Assembly (NCBI RefSeq): GCF_024399475.1
Contig: NZ_CP101620.1
Coordinates: forward strand, 849,608 to 913,607
Source of the DNA: Allocoprobacillus halotolerans
GTDB taxonomy: Bacteria; Bacillota_I; Bacilli_A; Erysipelotrichales; Coprobacillaceae
Reading direction: 5' to 3'
DNA length: 64,000 nt
Shown here: positions 27,645 through 36,748 of the stretch, piece after piece
Position numbering within the stretch: the stretch's first letter is position 1
Layout: the number at the start of each line of letters is the position of its first letter
Position numbers and translations under genes: made by a program
The notes under the pieces: generated by a model
What the model was told of the DNA's origin: nothing
Database searches by the model: none
The model's input: only the letters and a program-made list of their open reading frames with translations

Positions 27645-27675
27645 CACCATATCATTGATGGTGTTTTCATTTTTA
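27645..27675 (-). terminator. Terminator of the Clp ATPase gene
   Basis: GAAAACACCATCA-ATGA-TATGGTGTTTTC on the minus strand, about 50 bases after the stop. Confidence 0.75.
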
Positions 27676-27724
27676 TTATTTATTCAGTTAATAATTTATT
27701 TGCATAAATTAAATGTCAGTCATA

Positions 27725-29725
27725 CTATCTATTTTTAGAAACTAGATACTTCTTCATCTGTTTGATTAAAGTTCTTGCTCCTTGTTGCAAATCATAACCA
27801 TTTAAAATATCATTAATCATATCATCTGTTAAAGGAACAGGTGTTTGATTTAATAAGATTTGTTGAAGATGTTCTTTTTGTAAAGTCTGATATTCAATGA
27901 TTTCGTCAATACGATTTAAGAATTCTTTAGAAAAATAGGTTTCTAAATGTTGATGTGAAGGTAATTTCTTTTTAAATCCAACAACTGATTGATTTTGTCT
28001 TGTCACATTAGAAGTCATGATAATAATTGTATCTTTAAAAGAAATAATATGATGCTGGTTATCTTTTAATATACCTTCATCAAAAACTTGTAAAAATAAA
28101 TGCATAACTTGTGGATGTGCTTTTTCGATTTCATCCAACAACAAGATACTATCAGGATATAAAATCATATCATGAAATAAAGAAGATTGCTGATCAAAAC
28201 CAACATATCCTGGTGATGAACCAATGATTTTATTGACACTTGTCATATCACTATATTCAGACATATCCAATTTAATAAAATGTTTATGCATCGCTTGTGC
28301 TAATATCTTAGCTGTTTCTGTTTTTCCAATTCCACTGCTACCAGTGAATAAATAGACACCTTTGGGACGATGAGAATGCGGATATTTTGATAAAGATTCT
28401 AAAGATTCAATAAATTGATGTATGGCTGATTCTTGCCCAATAATATGCTCATTCAATGTTAATTCTATATCACGATAAGAAAGATGCTGTAAACTTGTGC
28501 CAGTTATTTCTTCAATGACTTTTTCAATATGTTGTGTCTGTAAACTTTGTGCATGTTGAAATGATGCTTTTACACATGATAAATCTAATACATCTAAGGC
28601 TTTATCTGGAAAAACACGAGATAGTAAATATTGATCACAGAGTTCTATAATTTCATCAAGTCGCTCATCTAAAATATGAATATGATGATAATTTTCATAC
28701 TGATTTTTTAATCCTAAAAGAATCTCTTTTGTTTCTTCTTTCGTATTTTCATTGAGTTTTAAAATAGAGAAACGTCTATTCATTGCTTGATCCTTTTCAA
28801 AGTATTTATAATATTCTTCTATTGTTGTTGCTCCAATCAATGTTAAATCTTTTCTTGCTAGAAATGGTTTTAAAATATTAGACGCATCAATAGCTCCTTC
28901 TGCCCCACCTGCTCCGATTAAATTATGAATTTCATCGATAAATAAAATGGCATCCTTTGCTTGTATCACTTTATCTATAATCTTCTTAAACTTTTCTTCA
29001 AATTCACCACGATACTTTGTACCAGCAACAATACTTGATAAACTTAATTCATAAATCACTTTCTTCTGTAAAAGTTCAGGAACTTCTTTTTGATTAATCT
29101 TATAAGCTAACTTCTCTACTAATGCTGTTTTTCCTACACCAGCTTTACCAATCAATAAAACATTATTCTTTTCCTTTTTACATAGCGTTAAAAAAAGCTG
29201 TTCTAATTCTTGATCTCTTCCAATCATAAGACGTTTTTCTTTTTTGACCAATTCATTAAAATTCACTAACTCATGAACCTTATCTAATTCATAAAGCAAA
29301 GACTGTGTTTCACTCAATTTTTCTTTTAATTCATCAAATGGAATATGATATTTATTTAATAATTCAACAGCCACACTTTCTCTTTGTAGAAGTAAAGCTA
29401 AACATAAAACATTTAAACTAACTTTATTCTCTTTTCTTTCATGTGTTATTTGAATGGCTATTTCTAATATCTTTTTCACAACTTCGCTATACTCCATATA
29501 AAAAGGTTGAATATCCTTTTCACCAAACAACCTTACAATATCTTTATAAATGACATCATCATCCACATGATATGTTTTTAACATCTTCGTTAAGGGTATA
29601 TCTTTCATTTTCAATAACGATAATAACAGATGTTCACTTCCCACATGACTATGTCCTAAATCAAATGCAATACTTTCAGCTATCACAATGGCTTTTTGTG
29701 CCTGTTCATGAAATTGTGTAAGCAT
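27725..29725 (-). CDS. clpC: AAA+ Clp ATPase (ClpA/ClpC type, without middle domain)
   Basis: A 666-residue double-ATPase unfoldase. An N-terminal Clp repeat domain (HSHVGSEHLLLSLL, about residues 1-145) is followed by D1 with Walker A GKAGVGKTALVEKL and Walker B AILFIDEIHNLIG, then D2 with Walker A GSSGIGKTETAK. VGFKKK near the end looks like the (L/I/V)GF loop that docks on ClpP. ClpC proteins are usually around 810 residues and carry a UVR-containing middle domain inside D1. Here that region is absent, so the layout is closer to ClpA and the McsB/MecA type of control may not apply. The gene is intact. Confidence 0.85.
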   Translation of the reverse strand: MLTQFHEQAQKAIVIAESIAFDLGHSHVGSEHLLLSLLKMKDIPLTKMLKTYHVDDDVIYKDIVRLFGEKDIQPFYMEYSEVVKKILEIAIQITHERKENKVSLNVLCLALLLQRESVAVELLNKYHIPFDELKEKLSETQSLLYELDKVHELVNFNELVKKEKRLMIGRDQELEQLFLTLCKKEKNNVLLIGKAGVGKTALVEKLAYKINQKEVPELLQKKVIYELSLSSIVAGTKYRGEFEEKFKKIIDKVIQAKDAILFIDEIHNLIGAGGAEGAIDASNILKPFLARKDLTLIGATTIEEYYKYFEKDQAMNRRFSILKLNENTKEETKEILLGLKNQYENYHHIHILDERLDEIIELCDQYLLSRVFPDKALDVLDLSCVKASFQHAQSLQTQHIEKVIEEITGTSLQHLSYRDIELTLNEHIIGQESAIHQFIESLESLSKYPHSHRPKGVYLFTGSSGIGKTETAKILAQAMHKHFIKLDMSEYSDMTSVNKIIGSSPGYVGFDQQSSLFHDMILYPDSILLLDEIEKAHPQVMHLFLQVFDEGILKDNQHHIISFKDTIIIMTSNVTRQNQSVVGFKKKLPSHQHLETYFSKEFLNRIDEIIEYQTLQKEHLQQILLNQTPVPLTDDMINDILNGYDLQQGARTLIKQMKKYLVSKNR

Positions 29726-29836
29726 ACTACACCTCTTTTCCTTTCTATCATATGAACTCTATTTGAAATTATTAACGTTTTCTTTATATTTAATCAATTT
29801 ATTGATTTGTATTATTTTCCAAAAATAATTATATAC

Positions 29837-29873
29837 AAAAAAACTGATAACCTATGTATTTTGTTATCAGTCT
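29837..29873 (-). terminator. Terminator after the small acidic protein gene
   Basis: ACTGATAAC, loop of about 11, GTTATCAGT followed by seven T on the minus strand. Confidence 0.85.
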
Positions 29874-29880
29874 AAGATCT

Positions 29881-30006
29881 TTAATCTTTTAAGTTTTGAA
29901 TCATTTTCCACATTGCTTCAGCTGAATTAAAGTTTTCTGGCACGATATCAGATGCTCCAATTTGAACATCAAATTCATCATTAAAAACAAGTGTATTAAA
30001 CGCCAT
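29881..30006 (-). CDS. Small acidic protein of 41 residues, unknown function
   Basis: The peptide starts MAFNTLVFNDEFDVQIG and ends WKMIQNLKD. AAAGGTGA lies seven bases before ATG 30006 and a strong terminator follows the stop, so this looks like a genuine short gene rather than chance. A longer in-frame reading up to 30117 exists but lacks a good ribosome site and a sensible start. The protein is acidic with a predicted C-terminal helix. It lies downstream of the class B sortase gene but has no sorting signal, so it is not a sortase substrate. No family recognised. Confidence 0.55.
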   Translation of the reverse strand: MAFNTLVFNDEFDVQIGASDIVPENFNSAEAMWKMIQNLKD

Positions 30007-30118
30007 ATAATCACCTTTCATCTGAGGATTTTCATTTAAATTTATTTTTTCCATTTGTATTGTATAAAATTGTTGTGAATTTCTTGTGGAAATAAAAAAG
30101 AGATAATGAATTTTCACA

Positions 30119-30844
30119 CTATCTCTTCGTATTTTCTCTCAATTGTCCATAAACAACATAGCGATTTTCTGTTCCTGTATAACAAGTACTTAACATAATC
30201 ATAGGAACTTGTTCTTCACTGACATTTTGATAAACAGAGGCTGCACTTTTCACTTGACTGATATACTCTGTATAATCAATACCTTTTTGATACAAATCAC
30301 TTCTTGAATCAATGATGGCTGCAGCTACCCCCTGATAAACATTAATACTTCCATCAGGTAAGTAAATATATATTTTTTGATGTTCATCAAAATAATCTTT
30401 TTCAACAAAATATCTTAAATCATGAAAACGTGATCCATTTTTCATATTATGCCCATAGATAATCGTATTATCATCACTAAAATCTCTTGAATTGATTTCA
30501 TCAATAAAGAGATTTCCAGCATTGTTTGCTTTCATATATAAATCTGTACGTAAATAAGTATCATTATTTTCTCCTTTTAGAATAGGTTCATCAATCTTTG
30601 TACCAGGAATATATAACCATCCTATCACATCATCATTAATATTTTGAAGTTCTTCAAAATTAATCACACGTTTTAATGGATCATCTTTATCTTCTTGTGG
30701 TTCTTCAATATATTTTGTAATTAACTCAGTACTTTCTTTTTCAATCATATAGTAATTATAGAAAATCTTTACTAATTGAAAAGCTGAAAAAAGAAAAACA
30801 CAAATACATATACCAAGCAGTATTCTTCTAATAATCTTTCTCAT
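30119..30844 (-). CDS. srtB: Class B sortase
   Basis: A 241-residue membrane-anchored transpeptidase. An N-terminal anchor (LLGICICVFLFSAFQLVKIF) is followed by the sortase domain. Catalytic residues are His in TIIYGHNMKNG, Cys in IMLSTCYTG, and Arg in ENRYVVYGQL. The long helix before the active Cys (DYTEYISQVKSAASVYQNV) is typical of class B. It attaches surface proteins bearing an NPxTN-like signal to peptidoglycan; no substrate gene is in the window. The start codon overlaps the ychF stop (TAATG), so the two are translationally coupled, an odd pairing of housekeeping and surface functions. Confidence 0.92.
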   Translation of the reverse strand: MRKIIRRILLGICICVFLFSAFQLVKIFYNYYMIEKESTELITKYIEEPQEDKDDPLKRVINFEELQNINDDVIGWLYIPGTKIDEPILKGENNDTYLRTDLYMKANNAGNLFIDEINSRDFSDDNTIIYGHNMKNGSRFHDLRYFVEKDYFDEHQKIYIYLPDGSINVYQGVAAAIIDSRSDLYQKGIDYTEYISQVKSAASVYQNVSEEQVPMIMLSTCYTGTENRYVVYGQLRENTKR

Positions 30845-31944
30845 TAAACGTTGAACTTGAAGAACATAATATCACCATCATGTCCTACATATTGTTTTCC
30901 TTCCTGACGAATTTTTCCAGCTTCTCTTAAAGCATGCTCACTTCCATATTCCATTAAATCATCATAACTATATGTTTCTGCTTTAATAAATCCTCTTTGG
31001 AAATCAGTATGAATGATACCTGCCATTTCCGGTGCTAACATTCCTTTTTTAAATGTCCAGGCTCTCACTTCATCAGCTCCAACTGTAAAGAAAGTGTTTA
31101 AACCAAGCAATGAATACGCCTCTTTGATTAATTTATCCAAACCACTTTCATCAATACCTAAATCATCTAAGAACATCTGTTTTTCTTCTTTATCCAATCC
31201 AACAAGTTCACTTTCAATTTTGGCACAGATTGGTACAACATCGCAATTTTCTTTTGTTGCATAGTTTTTCAACTGTACATAATAAGGATTACTTTCAGGA
31301 TTCTCTAAATCTTCTTCACCAAGATTAGCCACATAAATTAATGGTTTCATTGTTAATAAAGTATATTGTTTCACAATATCCATTTCTTCTTTAGAAAAAC
31401 TCATAATACGGGCAGGTTTTCCAGCCTCTAAAGTTTCTTTTAATGGTGCTAAAACATCCATTTCAGCTTTGGCTTCTTTATCACCCGATTTCGCTTTCTT
31501 TTCAATTTTACCGATACGCTTTTCTACTGTTTCTAAATCAGCAAAAATTAATTCCAGATTAATTGTTTCCACATCTCTAACAGGATCAACATCCCCATCA
31601 ACATGTGTAATATCTTTGTCTCTAAAACAACGAACCACTTCACAGATAGCATCTGTTTCACGAATATTCGCTAAAAACTTATTTCCTAATCCTTCACCAC
31701 GACTTGCTCCCTTGACAAGTCCTGCAATATCTGTAAATTCAAAAGTTGTCGCAATTGTTTTTTTAGGATTAAAAATCTTTGTTAATTCATCTAAACGATA
31801 ATCAGGAACTTCCACAACACCTACATTAGGATCAATTGTCGCAAATGGGTAGTTTGCCGCTTCAACCTGTGCATTTGTAATTGCATTAAATAATGTTGAC
31901 TTTCCAACATTTGGAAGTCCAACAATTCCGGCTGTTAATGCCAT
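30844..31944 (-). CDS. ychF: Redox-regulated ATPase/GTPase YchF (OLA1 family)
   Basis: A 366-residue Obg-related P-loop NTPase, complete. G1 is GLPNVGKSTLFNA, G3 is DIAGLVKGAS, and the G4 position reads NLGEED instead of NKxD, as is typical of YchF and linked with its preference for ATP. A coiled-coil domain (about 130-200) and a C-terminal TGS-like domain (AWTFKKGMLAPEMAGIIHTDF, ending HDGDIMFFKFNV) follow. It binds ribosomes and acts in stress responses. Confidence 0.97.
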   Translation of the reverse strand: MALTAGIVGLPNVGKSTLFNAITNAQVEAANYPFATIDPNVGVVEVPDYRLDELTKIFNPKKTIATTFEFTDIAGLVKGASRGEGLGNKFLANIRETDAICEVVRCFRDKDITHVDGDVDPVRDVETINLELIFADLETVEKRIGKIEKKAKSGDKEAKAEMDVLAPLKETLEAGKPARIMSFSKEEMDIVKQYTLLTMKPLIYVANLGEEDLENPESNPYYVQLKNYATKENCDVVPICAKIESELVGLDKEEKQMFLDDLGIDESGLDKLIKEAYSLLGLNTFFTVGADEVRAWTFKKGMLAPEMAGIIHTDFQRGFIKAETYSYDDLMEYGSEHALREAGKIRQEGKQYVGHDGDIMFFKFNV

Positions 31945-32330
31945 TTTTTATCACTCCTTAACTCCATTCCATTTTAGCGAAATTTCTTTAAAAAGGCAAT
32001 CTTATTCATCTAAAATCACTATCTTTTCATGACTAAAAATTTATAATATAGATAAATCCATATATATTTCTTTTAAAATACTTTCTCATAACAAAATATA
32101 ATAATTCATATGCTTACCACAACAATAACAAAAAAAGTAGATATATGATAGTTATACTTTCCAACGATAAAAAAGATTCCAATATAAGGAATCTTTTTCA
32201 TATATAAGACACGTCGTTATCAGTTAAAGAATGTTAAATGTGGAGAGAAAACCTGATAACTGTCTATACTATATAAATATTTCCTTCAAGATACAAGTTT
32301 ATTAGCTAAAGTTTTGTTTAAGAATAAGTA
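31945..32330. other. Intergenic region with two hairpins, no gene seen
   Basis: About 385 bases. AAAAAGATTCC-aatata-GGAATCTTTTT at 32168-32197 is a terminator-like stem. GTTATCAG near 32216 pairs with CTGATAAC near 32258. The ychF promoter should lie in the first part but I could not pick a clear -35/-10 pair. Confidence 0.5.
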
Positions 32331-32355
32331 AAGCAGGGTTTATTGCCCTGCTTAT
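32331..32355 (-). terminator. Hairpin at the end of the Hsp20 gene
   Basis: AAGCAGGG-caataaa-CCCTGCTT on the minus strand, overlapping the last codon. There is only a weak T tail. Confidence 0.55.
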
Positions 32356-32793
32356 TCAATCGTAATTGTGTTGTTGTTTTCAATAACTTTCATATCCTGT
32401 TTAGGGATAGAAATTCTTAAAACACCATCTTCAAATTTAGCTCTAATATCACTTTGTGGAACACTTTCACCAACATAGAAACTACGGCTCATGCTGCCAG
32501 CATATCTTTCTTGACGGATATATTGACCATCTTTGTTCTTTTCATCTTTATTTAAATTCTTTTTCGCAGATATTGTCAAATATCCTTGATCAAATGATAA
32601 TTCCACATCTTCTTTTTAAATCCTGGAAGATCAACATCTAATTCATATGTTCCATCAGTTTCACGAACATCTGTTTTCATGATGTTTCTTGAATGTTTTC
32701 CATACAATGGATTTTTCTTTCCAAAAATTCCTTATCAAAATCATCAAACCAATCATCAAATAAACTTTCTCCAAAAATACTAGGCATTAACAT
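32352..32793 (-). CDS. Hsp20/alpha-crystallin small heat-shock protein (two one-base frameshifts)
   Basis: Read from ATG 32793 (MLMPSIFGESLFDDWFDDFD). One missing T near 32730 joins this to KNPLYGKHSRNIMKTDVRET, and one missing A near 32612 joins DGTYELDVDLPGFKKEDVEL to SFDQGYLTISAKK. The restored product has 147 residues, the normal size. The alpha-crystallin domain covers about residues 40-140, and the conserved GVLRISIPK lies near the end. It is an ATP-independent holdase chaperone. A CIRCE operator overlaps its promoter, so HrcA control is expected. Confidence 0.9.
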
Positions 32794-32901
32794 AAATATC
32801 ACCTCTTGAATTACTATTCTTTGCATTGTTAGAGAATGAACAATGTTTGATATGAGAAGTAAGGAATGCCTTTTTTATTCTCTTTCCTTATTTCTGATTC
32901 T

Positions 32902-32944
32902 ATTATAATCCTTTCTTTTAGCACTGTCAACACCTTAGTGCTAA
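32902..32944 (-). promoter_or_regulatory. Hsp20 promoter overlapped by a CIRCE (HrcA) operator
   Basis: Minus-strand promoter TTGACA (32925-32930), 17-base spacer, TATAAT (32902-32907). The inverted repeat TTAGCACTG-N9-TAGTGCTAA (32918-32944) covers the -35 box and matches the CIRCE consensus TTAGCACTC-N9-GAGTGCTAA except at the innermost pair. HrcA bound here would block RNA polymerase. Confidence 0.88.
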
Positions 32945-33007
32945 AATATTTATTTTATTGTTTTCATCACATATTTTCGTTATAATGATAAAGAAAGGGT
33001 GAGAGTT

Positions 33008-33490
33008 TTGGAGCATTTTTATCAATCCATGTTAACTTATATAAGAAGGCATCCTCATTTAGAAAAAGTCATTCTTTTTTTAACAGAATATTGTCCTTAT
33101 ATAACCTTCATTATTTATCCATGTATCTTATTTGATTTATGGTATACCCATAATCCTTATTTGATAGATGCAATCCTTAGACCTTGTATTGCTTTTATCC
33201 TTGTGACGATTTTTAGAAAAGTTGTCAATCGTCCTCGTCCTTATGATTACATGGACATCAAACCCTTAAAAGGTCACAAACATGGCGAATCATTTCCTAG
33301 TCGTCATAGTGTCAGTGCCTGTATTATCGCATTGATTTGTTTTTATGCAAATGTATATGTTGGTATCTTTGCTTGCATCATTGCTTTGATTGTCAGTTTA
33401 ACCCGTATTTTAAGTGGTGTTCATCATATCAGTGATGTTTTTGTTGCAATTATTATCGCAATTCTTTGTTTTATAATTGATTTTCATTAA
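33008..33490 (+). CDS. PAP2-family membrane phosphatase
   Basis: About 160 residues and five to six membrane helices. The three phosphatase motifs are present: RKVVNRPRPYDY (C1), FPSRHSVSA (C2, with the first catalytic His), and SLTRILSGVHHISDV (C3, with the nucleophile His). Likely substrates are undecaprenyl pyrophosphate or phosphatidylglycerol phosphate; the sequence alone does not decide. I prefer TTG 33008 as start because AGAAAGG lies about ten bases upstream; GTG 32999 is in frame but too close to the ribosome site. Confidence 0.85.
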   Translation: MEHFYQSMLTYIRRHPHLEKVILFLTEYCPYITFIIYPCILFDLWYTHNPYLIDAILRPCIAFILVTIFRKVVNRPRPYDYMDIKPLKGHKHGESFPSRHSVSACIIALICFYANVYVGIFACIIALIVSLTRILSGVHHISDVFVAIIIAILCFIIDFH

Positions 33491-33541
33491 AAATAATTTA
33501 TACTATGCTTAAAATATTTTAAGTATTTACGAGGAGGTCTT

Positions 33542-33970
33542 ATGCTAAGTCACGAGTTTCAAGCTGTTTATAATATATTCAAGATGAATTTTTATGCATC
33601 TATGTGCGCTACTTCTAAAGAACTAACAATGCAAGAAGCGTTTAGCTTGGATATTATTTATATGTTAGGGGAACCTACAATTTTAGAATACGCTAAATAC
33701 ATGGGAATTTCACAACCTAATGCGACATACAAAATTAACCAATTGGTGGATAAAGGTTATTTAATCAAAACTGTTAGTCAAGAAGATAAACGCTCTTATC
33801 ATTTAAAAGCGACAAGTAAATTCTTGGAGTTTTATCGTGAAAATGATCGTTATATAAAAAAAGCACTGAGAGAAATTGAAAAGCTATTCAGTAAGGAAGA
33901 AGTCAAATCTTTAGAAAAAATGCTTCATACAATTAGAATCTTTATGACGGAGAAAAAGAAAGATGATTAA
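33542..33970 (+). CDS. MarR-family regulator, coupled to a DegV (FakB-like) gene
   Basis: A 142-residue winged-helix protein. The recognition region is MGISQPNATYKINQLVDKGY and the wing is VSQEDKRSYHLKAT. The last eight bases overlap the start of the DegV-family gene, so both are made together. DegV/FakB proteins bind fatty acids, and MarR-type FabT controls fatty-acid synthesis in other Firmicutes. By analogy this pair may report on exogenous fatty acids, which is inference only. GAGGAGG precedes the start. Confidence 0.85.
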   Translation: MLSHEFQAVYNIFKMNFYASMCATSKELTMQEAFSLDIIYMLGEPTILEYAKYMGISQPNATYKINQLVDKGYLIKTVSQEDKRSYHLKATSKFLEFYRENDRYIKKALREIEKLFSKEEVKSLEKMLHTIRIFMTEKKKDD

Positions 33971-34825
33971 GATTATTACTGATTCTACTGCGGATATTGA
34001 TTTAGAATATGCAAAAGAGTTAAATATCGATGTTGTGCCATTAAAAGTCATTATTAATGGAAGAGAATATAAAGATCGTGTGGATTTACAACCTGATGAA
34101 TTTTATGATTTATTAGTGAATAGTGAAACTTTACCTTCAACATCACAACCTTCACCTCAAGATTTTGCTAATCTTTATGAACAAGCGAAAGAAAATCAAG
34201 AAAGTGTTATTGTCATTACTTTATCTAGTACTATTAGTGGAACTTATCAAAGTGCTAATCTTGCTAAAGAATTAGTTGAATATGATGATATTTATGTAGT
34301 GGATAGTTTAGGAACAACACAAATGCAACGTTTACTTGTTTTAAAAGCCATTGCTTTAAGAAATGAAGAAATGGTAGCGAAAGATATTTTTACTTTCTTA
34401 GAAGATTATAAAAAACGTTTACGTTTATACGCTTTTGTTGATACATTAGAATACTTATATAAAGGTGGACGTTTATCTAAAACAGTGCTTCCGCTGATAC
34501 ATTGCTTAAATTTAAACCAATTATTGGTTTTGATGATGGAAAACTTGAAATGTTCAGTAAAGCTAGAGGGACACAAAAAGCTACTGCTAAAATCATTGAT
34601 TTAATTCAAGAAGATGGTGAAATAGATTTAGATGAACCAATCTGTATTGGTTATAATGGTTCAACAGATGGATTAGATAAATTTGAAAATACTCTAAGAG
34701 ATGCTTTCCACTTTGATGAAACTTTACATGGTGTCATTAGTCCTGTCATTGGAACACATGCTGGTCCTGGTGCTCGTTTAATTACATATGTGACAAAAAA
34801 TAGTTTAAAAAAGATGATTACATGA
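33963..34825 (+). CDS. DegV-family fatty-acid-binding protein (FakB-like), one-base frameshift
   Basis: The two frames 33963-34604 and 34502-34825 form one 287-residue DegV protein when a base is restored near 34487, turning SKTVLPLIHCL into SKTSASADTLLKFKPIIGFDDG. N-terminal IKIITDSTADIDLEYAKELN and the Ser-rich SSTISGTYQSA are family marks; GPGARLITY near the end closes the lipid pocket. FakB proteins hold a fatty acid while FakA phosphorylates it. Unlike most breaks in this window, this one is not in a long homopolymer. Confidence 0.88.
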
Positions 34826-34844
34826 ATACGTAATTATCTTTTTT
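34806..34844 (+). terminator. Terminator of the MarR-DegV operon
   Basis: AAAAAGATGATTAC, loop, GTAATTATCTTTTTTT, overlapping the end of the DegV gene. Confidence 0.75.
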
Positions 34845-34905
34845 TGCATTTATTTTGTCCCTCATATAAATAACACCTTAAAATCTATTGTTATATATGG
34901 AATAG

Positions 34906-36237
34906 CTATAAGGTTTTTAATCTTTTTTGAATCAAATAAACCGTAATTATAAAAGCTATTAAATCAGCAATAGGTACAGCCACAAAGACACCATATAATC
35001 CAAATAACCATGAAAGAATCAAGATTAGTGGTATTAATAATAAGCATTGTCTTAATAAGTTTAGAAAACTTGATTGTTTGACCATTCCGATAGCCTGAAA
35101 GAAGTTGGCACACATGGTTTGACATCCTACTAAAGGCAAGCAGATAAACCAGATACGTAAAGCGTTTTGTCCTAATGATATAATTTCAGGTTCTTGATTA
35201 AAAATAGAAATAATCATAGCTGGAAATAACTGAATAGCAATAAATCCTAAACATGCCAGACAAGTTGCTCCAATAATTGTATATTTCAATGTTTCTTTGA
35301 CACGTTGATAGTTTTGTGCTCCATAATTATAACTGATAATCGGTTGCTGACCTTGTGTCATACCTGTTAAAGGCATCAACATTAAAGTTTGAACACTGGT
35401 AATAATACCAACCGTAGAAATGGCTAAATCACCACCATATAAACCTAATGTCCCATTGATGACAATATTTAATACACTTGTTGAAAGTTGCATTAAAAAG
35501 GCTGGTAGCCCTGTTTTCATAATCATATATGTATAATGTTTTTTGATTTTCATATGTTCTAAACGACAAGGAATGATACCTCTTTTTCCAAATAGGAAAG
35601 CTAATTGCCAAATCATACTTAAACATTGTCCACCAATTGTCGCAAGAGCAGCACCCTCCATACCCATATGACATTGAACTATCAAAATATAATCAAAGAC
35701 AATATTAAAACCTGCTCCTAACAGTTGCGAAATCATTGCATTTTTCGCATTTCCTTGAGCAGGAGAAAAGTTATTTCCACACATGGCAACACATTGGAAA
35801 ACAGCTCCATATAAAATAATACTTAAATAAGCACTAGCATAAGGCAAGACTTTTTCACTGGCTCCAAGAATTGTTAATATTGGATCCATAAATAGATTTC
35901 CAAACACCATGAAAATGACTCCAAATATCACTGTAACCATCAAGGCATTCCCTTGATAATATTTCGCATCATCATATTCTTTGGCTCCTAAGGCAATTGA
36001 AAAACGTGTAGCCCCTCCAACACCAGCCATTAAACTTAAAGCCATTAAAATCAGTGTCACAGGATAGGAAACCGTAATACCTGCTAAACCGAGTGAGCCT
36101 AGTTCAGGTGCATTTCCAATAAACATACGATCAACAATATTATAAATGGCATTGACAATCATACCAATCATTGCGGGAACTGATAATTCAATCAACAAAG
36201 ATAAAACTTTTTGCGTCCCCATTTTCTCTTTATCCAC
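34906..36237 (-). CDS. MATE-family efflux transporter
   Basis: A 443-residue protein with twelve predicted helices in two similar halves. The N-terminal half has LSVPAMIGMIVNAIYNIVDR and GGATRFSIALGAKEYDDA; the second half has GMTQGQQPIISYNYGAQNYQ, the paired signature regions of the DinF/NorM-type family. It exports cationic drugs or metabolites in exchange for Na+ or H+. The substrate is not known. Intact. Confidence 0.93.
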   Translation of the reverse strand: MDKEKMGTQKVLSLLIELSVPAMIGMIVNAIYNIVDRMFIGNAPELGSLGLAGITVSYPVTLILMALSLMAGVGGATRFSIALGAKEYDDAKYYQGNALMVTVIFGVIFMVFGNLFMDPILTILGASEKVLPYASAYLSIILYGAVFQCVAMCGNNFSPAQGNAKNAMISQLLGAGFNIVFDYILIVQCHMGMEGAALATIGGQCLSMIWQLAFLFGKRGIIPCRLEHMKIKKHYTYMIMKTGLPAFLMQLSTSVLNIVINGTLGLYGGDLAISTVGIITSVQTLMLMPLTGMTQGQQPIISYNYGAQNYQRVKETLKYTIIGATCLACLGFIAIQLFPAMIISIFNQEPEIISLGQNALRIWFICLPLVGCQTMCANFFQAIGMVKQSSFLNLLRQCLLLIPLILILSWLFGLYGVFVAVPIADLIAFIITVYLIQKRLKTL

Positions 36238-36295
36238 AATTTTCTCCCCTTTAACATTTAAAGTTTAGATACATTCATGATTTTTGTCAAGCAAG

Positions 36296-36330
36296 AAAAA
36301 GCACTATATCTTTCGATATAATGCCTAGAA
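36296..36330 (-). terminator. Terminator of the folD-to-yjbQ gene group
   Basis: GGCATTATATC-GAAA-GATATAGTGC followed by TTTTTC on the minus strand. Confidence 0.8.
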
Positions 36331-36336
36331 ATCATT

Positions 36337-36738
36337 TTATCCAGCGATGATTTTAACATAGAAAGTTCTGTTACGAGGCCCATCAAACTCACATAAATAA
36401 ATGCCCTGCCATGTACCTAAAATGATTTTTCCTTGATGAATAATTAAAGTTTGACCGGCATTAAATACAGTTGATTTCATATGGGCATGAGAATTTCCTT
36501 CAAAATGACGATAGTCTTCATGATAAGTTGGAAATGTACGTTCAAAACCAGCTAACATATCTCTAACAACTTCAGGATCAGCATTTTCATTGATTGTTAT
36601 ACCAGCAGTAGTATGTGGTGTATATACCACTACAATCCCTTCTTGAATTCCTGATTGTTGCACATCTTTTTTGATAATTTCTGTAACTTCATGCATTTCC
36701 ATACGTTTTGAAAATTGATATTGATGTTTCAATAACAT
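36337..36738 (-). CDS. yjbQ: YjbQ-family protein (UPF0047)
   Basis: A 133-residue protein of the YjbQ/UPF0047 family: VVVYTPHTTAGITINENADP with its conserved His, then HRHF-like YRHFEGNSHAHMKS, and LGTWQGIYLCEFDGPRNRTF. Relatives have weak thiamine-phosphate synthase activity and the true role is unsettled. ATG 36738 is chosen because AGAGGTGA lies seven bases upstream; the in-frame extension to 36783 overlaps the GNAT gene. Confidence 0.88.
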   Translation of the reverse strand: MLLKHQYQFSKRMEMHEVTEIIKKDVQQSGIQEGIVVVYTPHTTAGITINENADPEVVRDMLAGFERTFPTYHEDYRHFEGNSHAHMKSTVFNAGQTLIIHQGKIILGTWQGIYLCEFDGPRNRTFYVKIIAG

Positions 36739-36748
36739 AAACTCACCT

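Noticed and set aside
32210-32265. GTTATCAG and CTGATAAC forming an inverted repeat
   Set aside because: The arms are eight bases and about 35 bases apart in AT-rich DNA, with no T run or promoter link; too weak to call.
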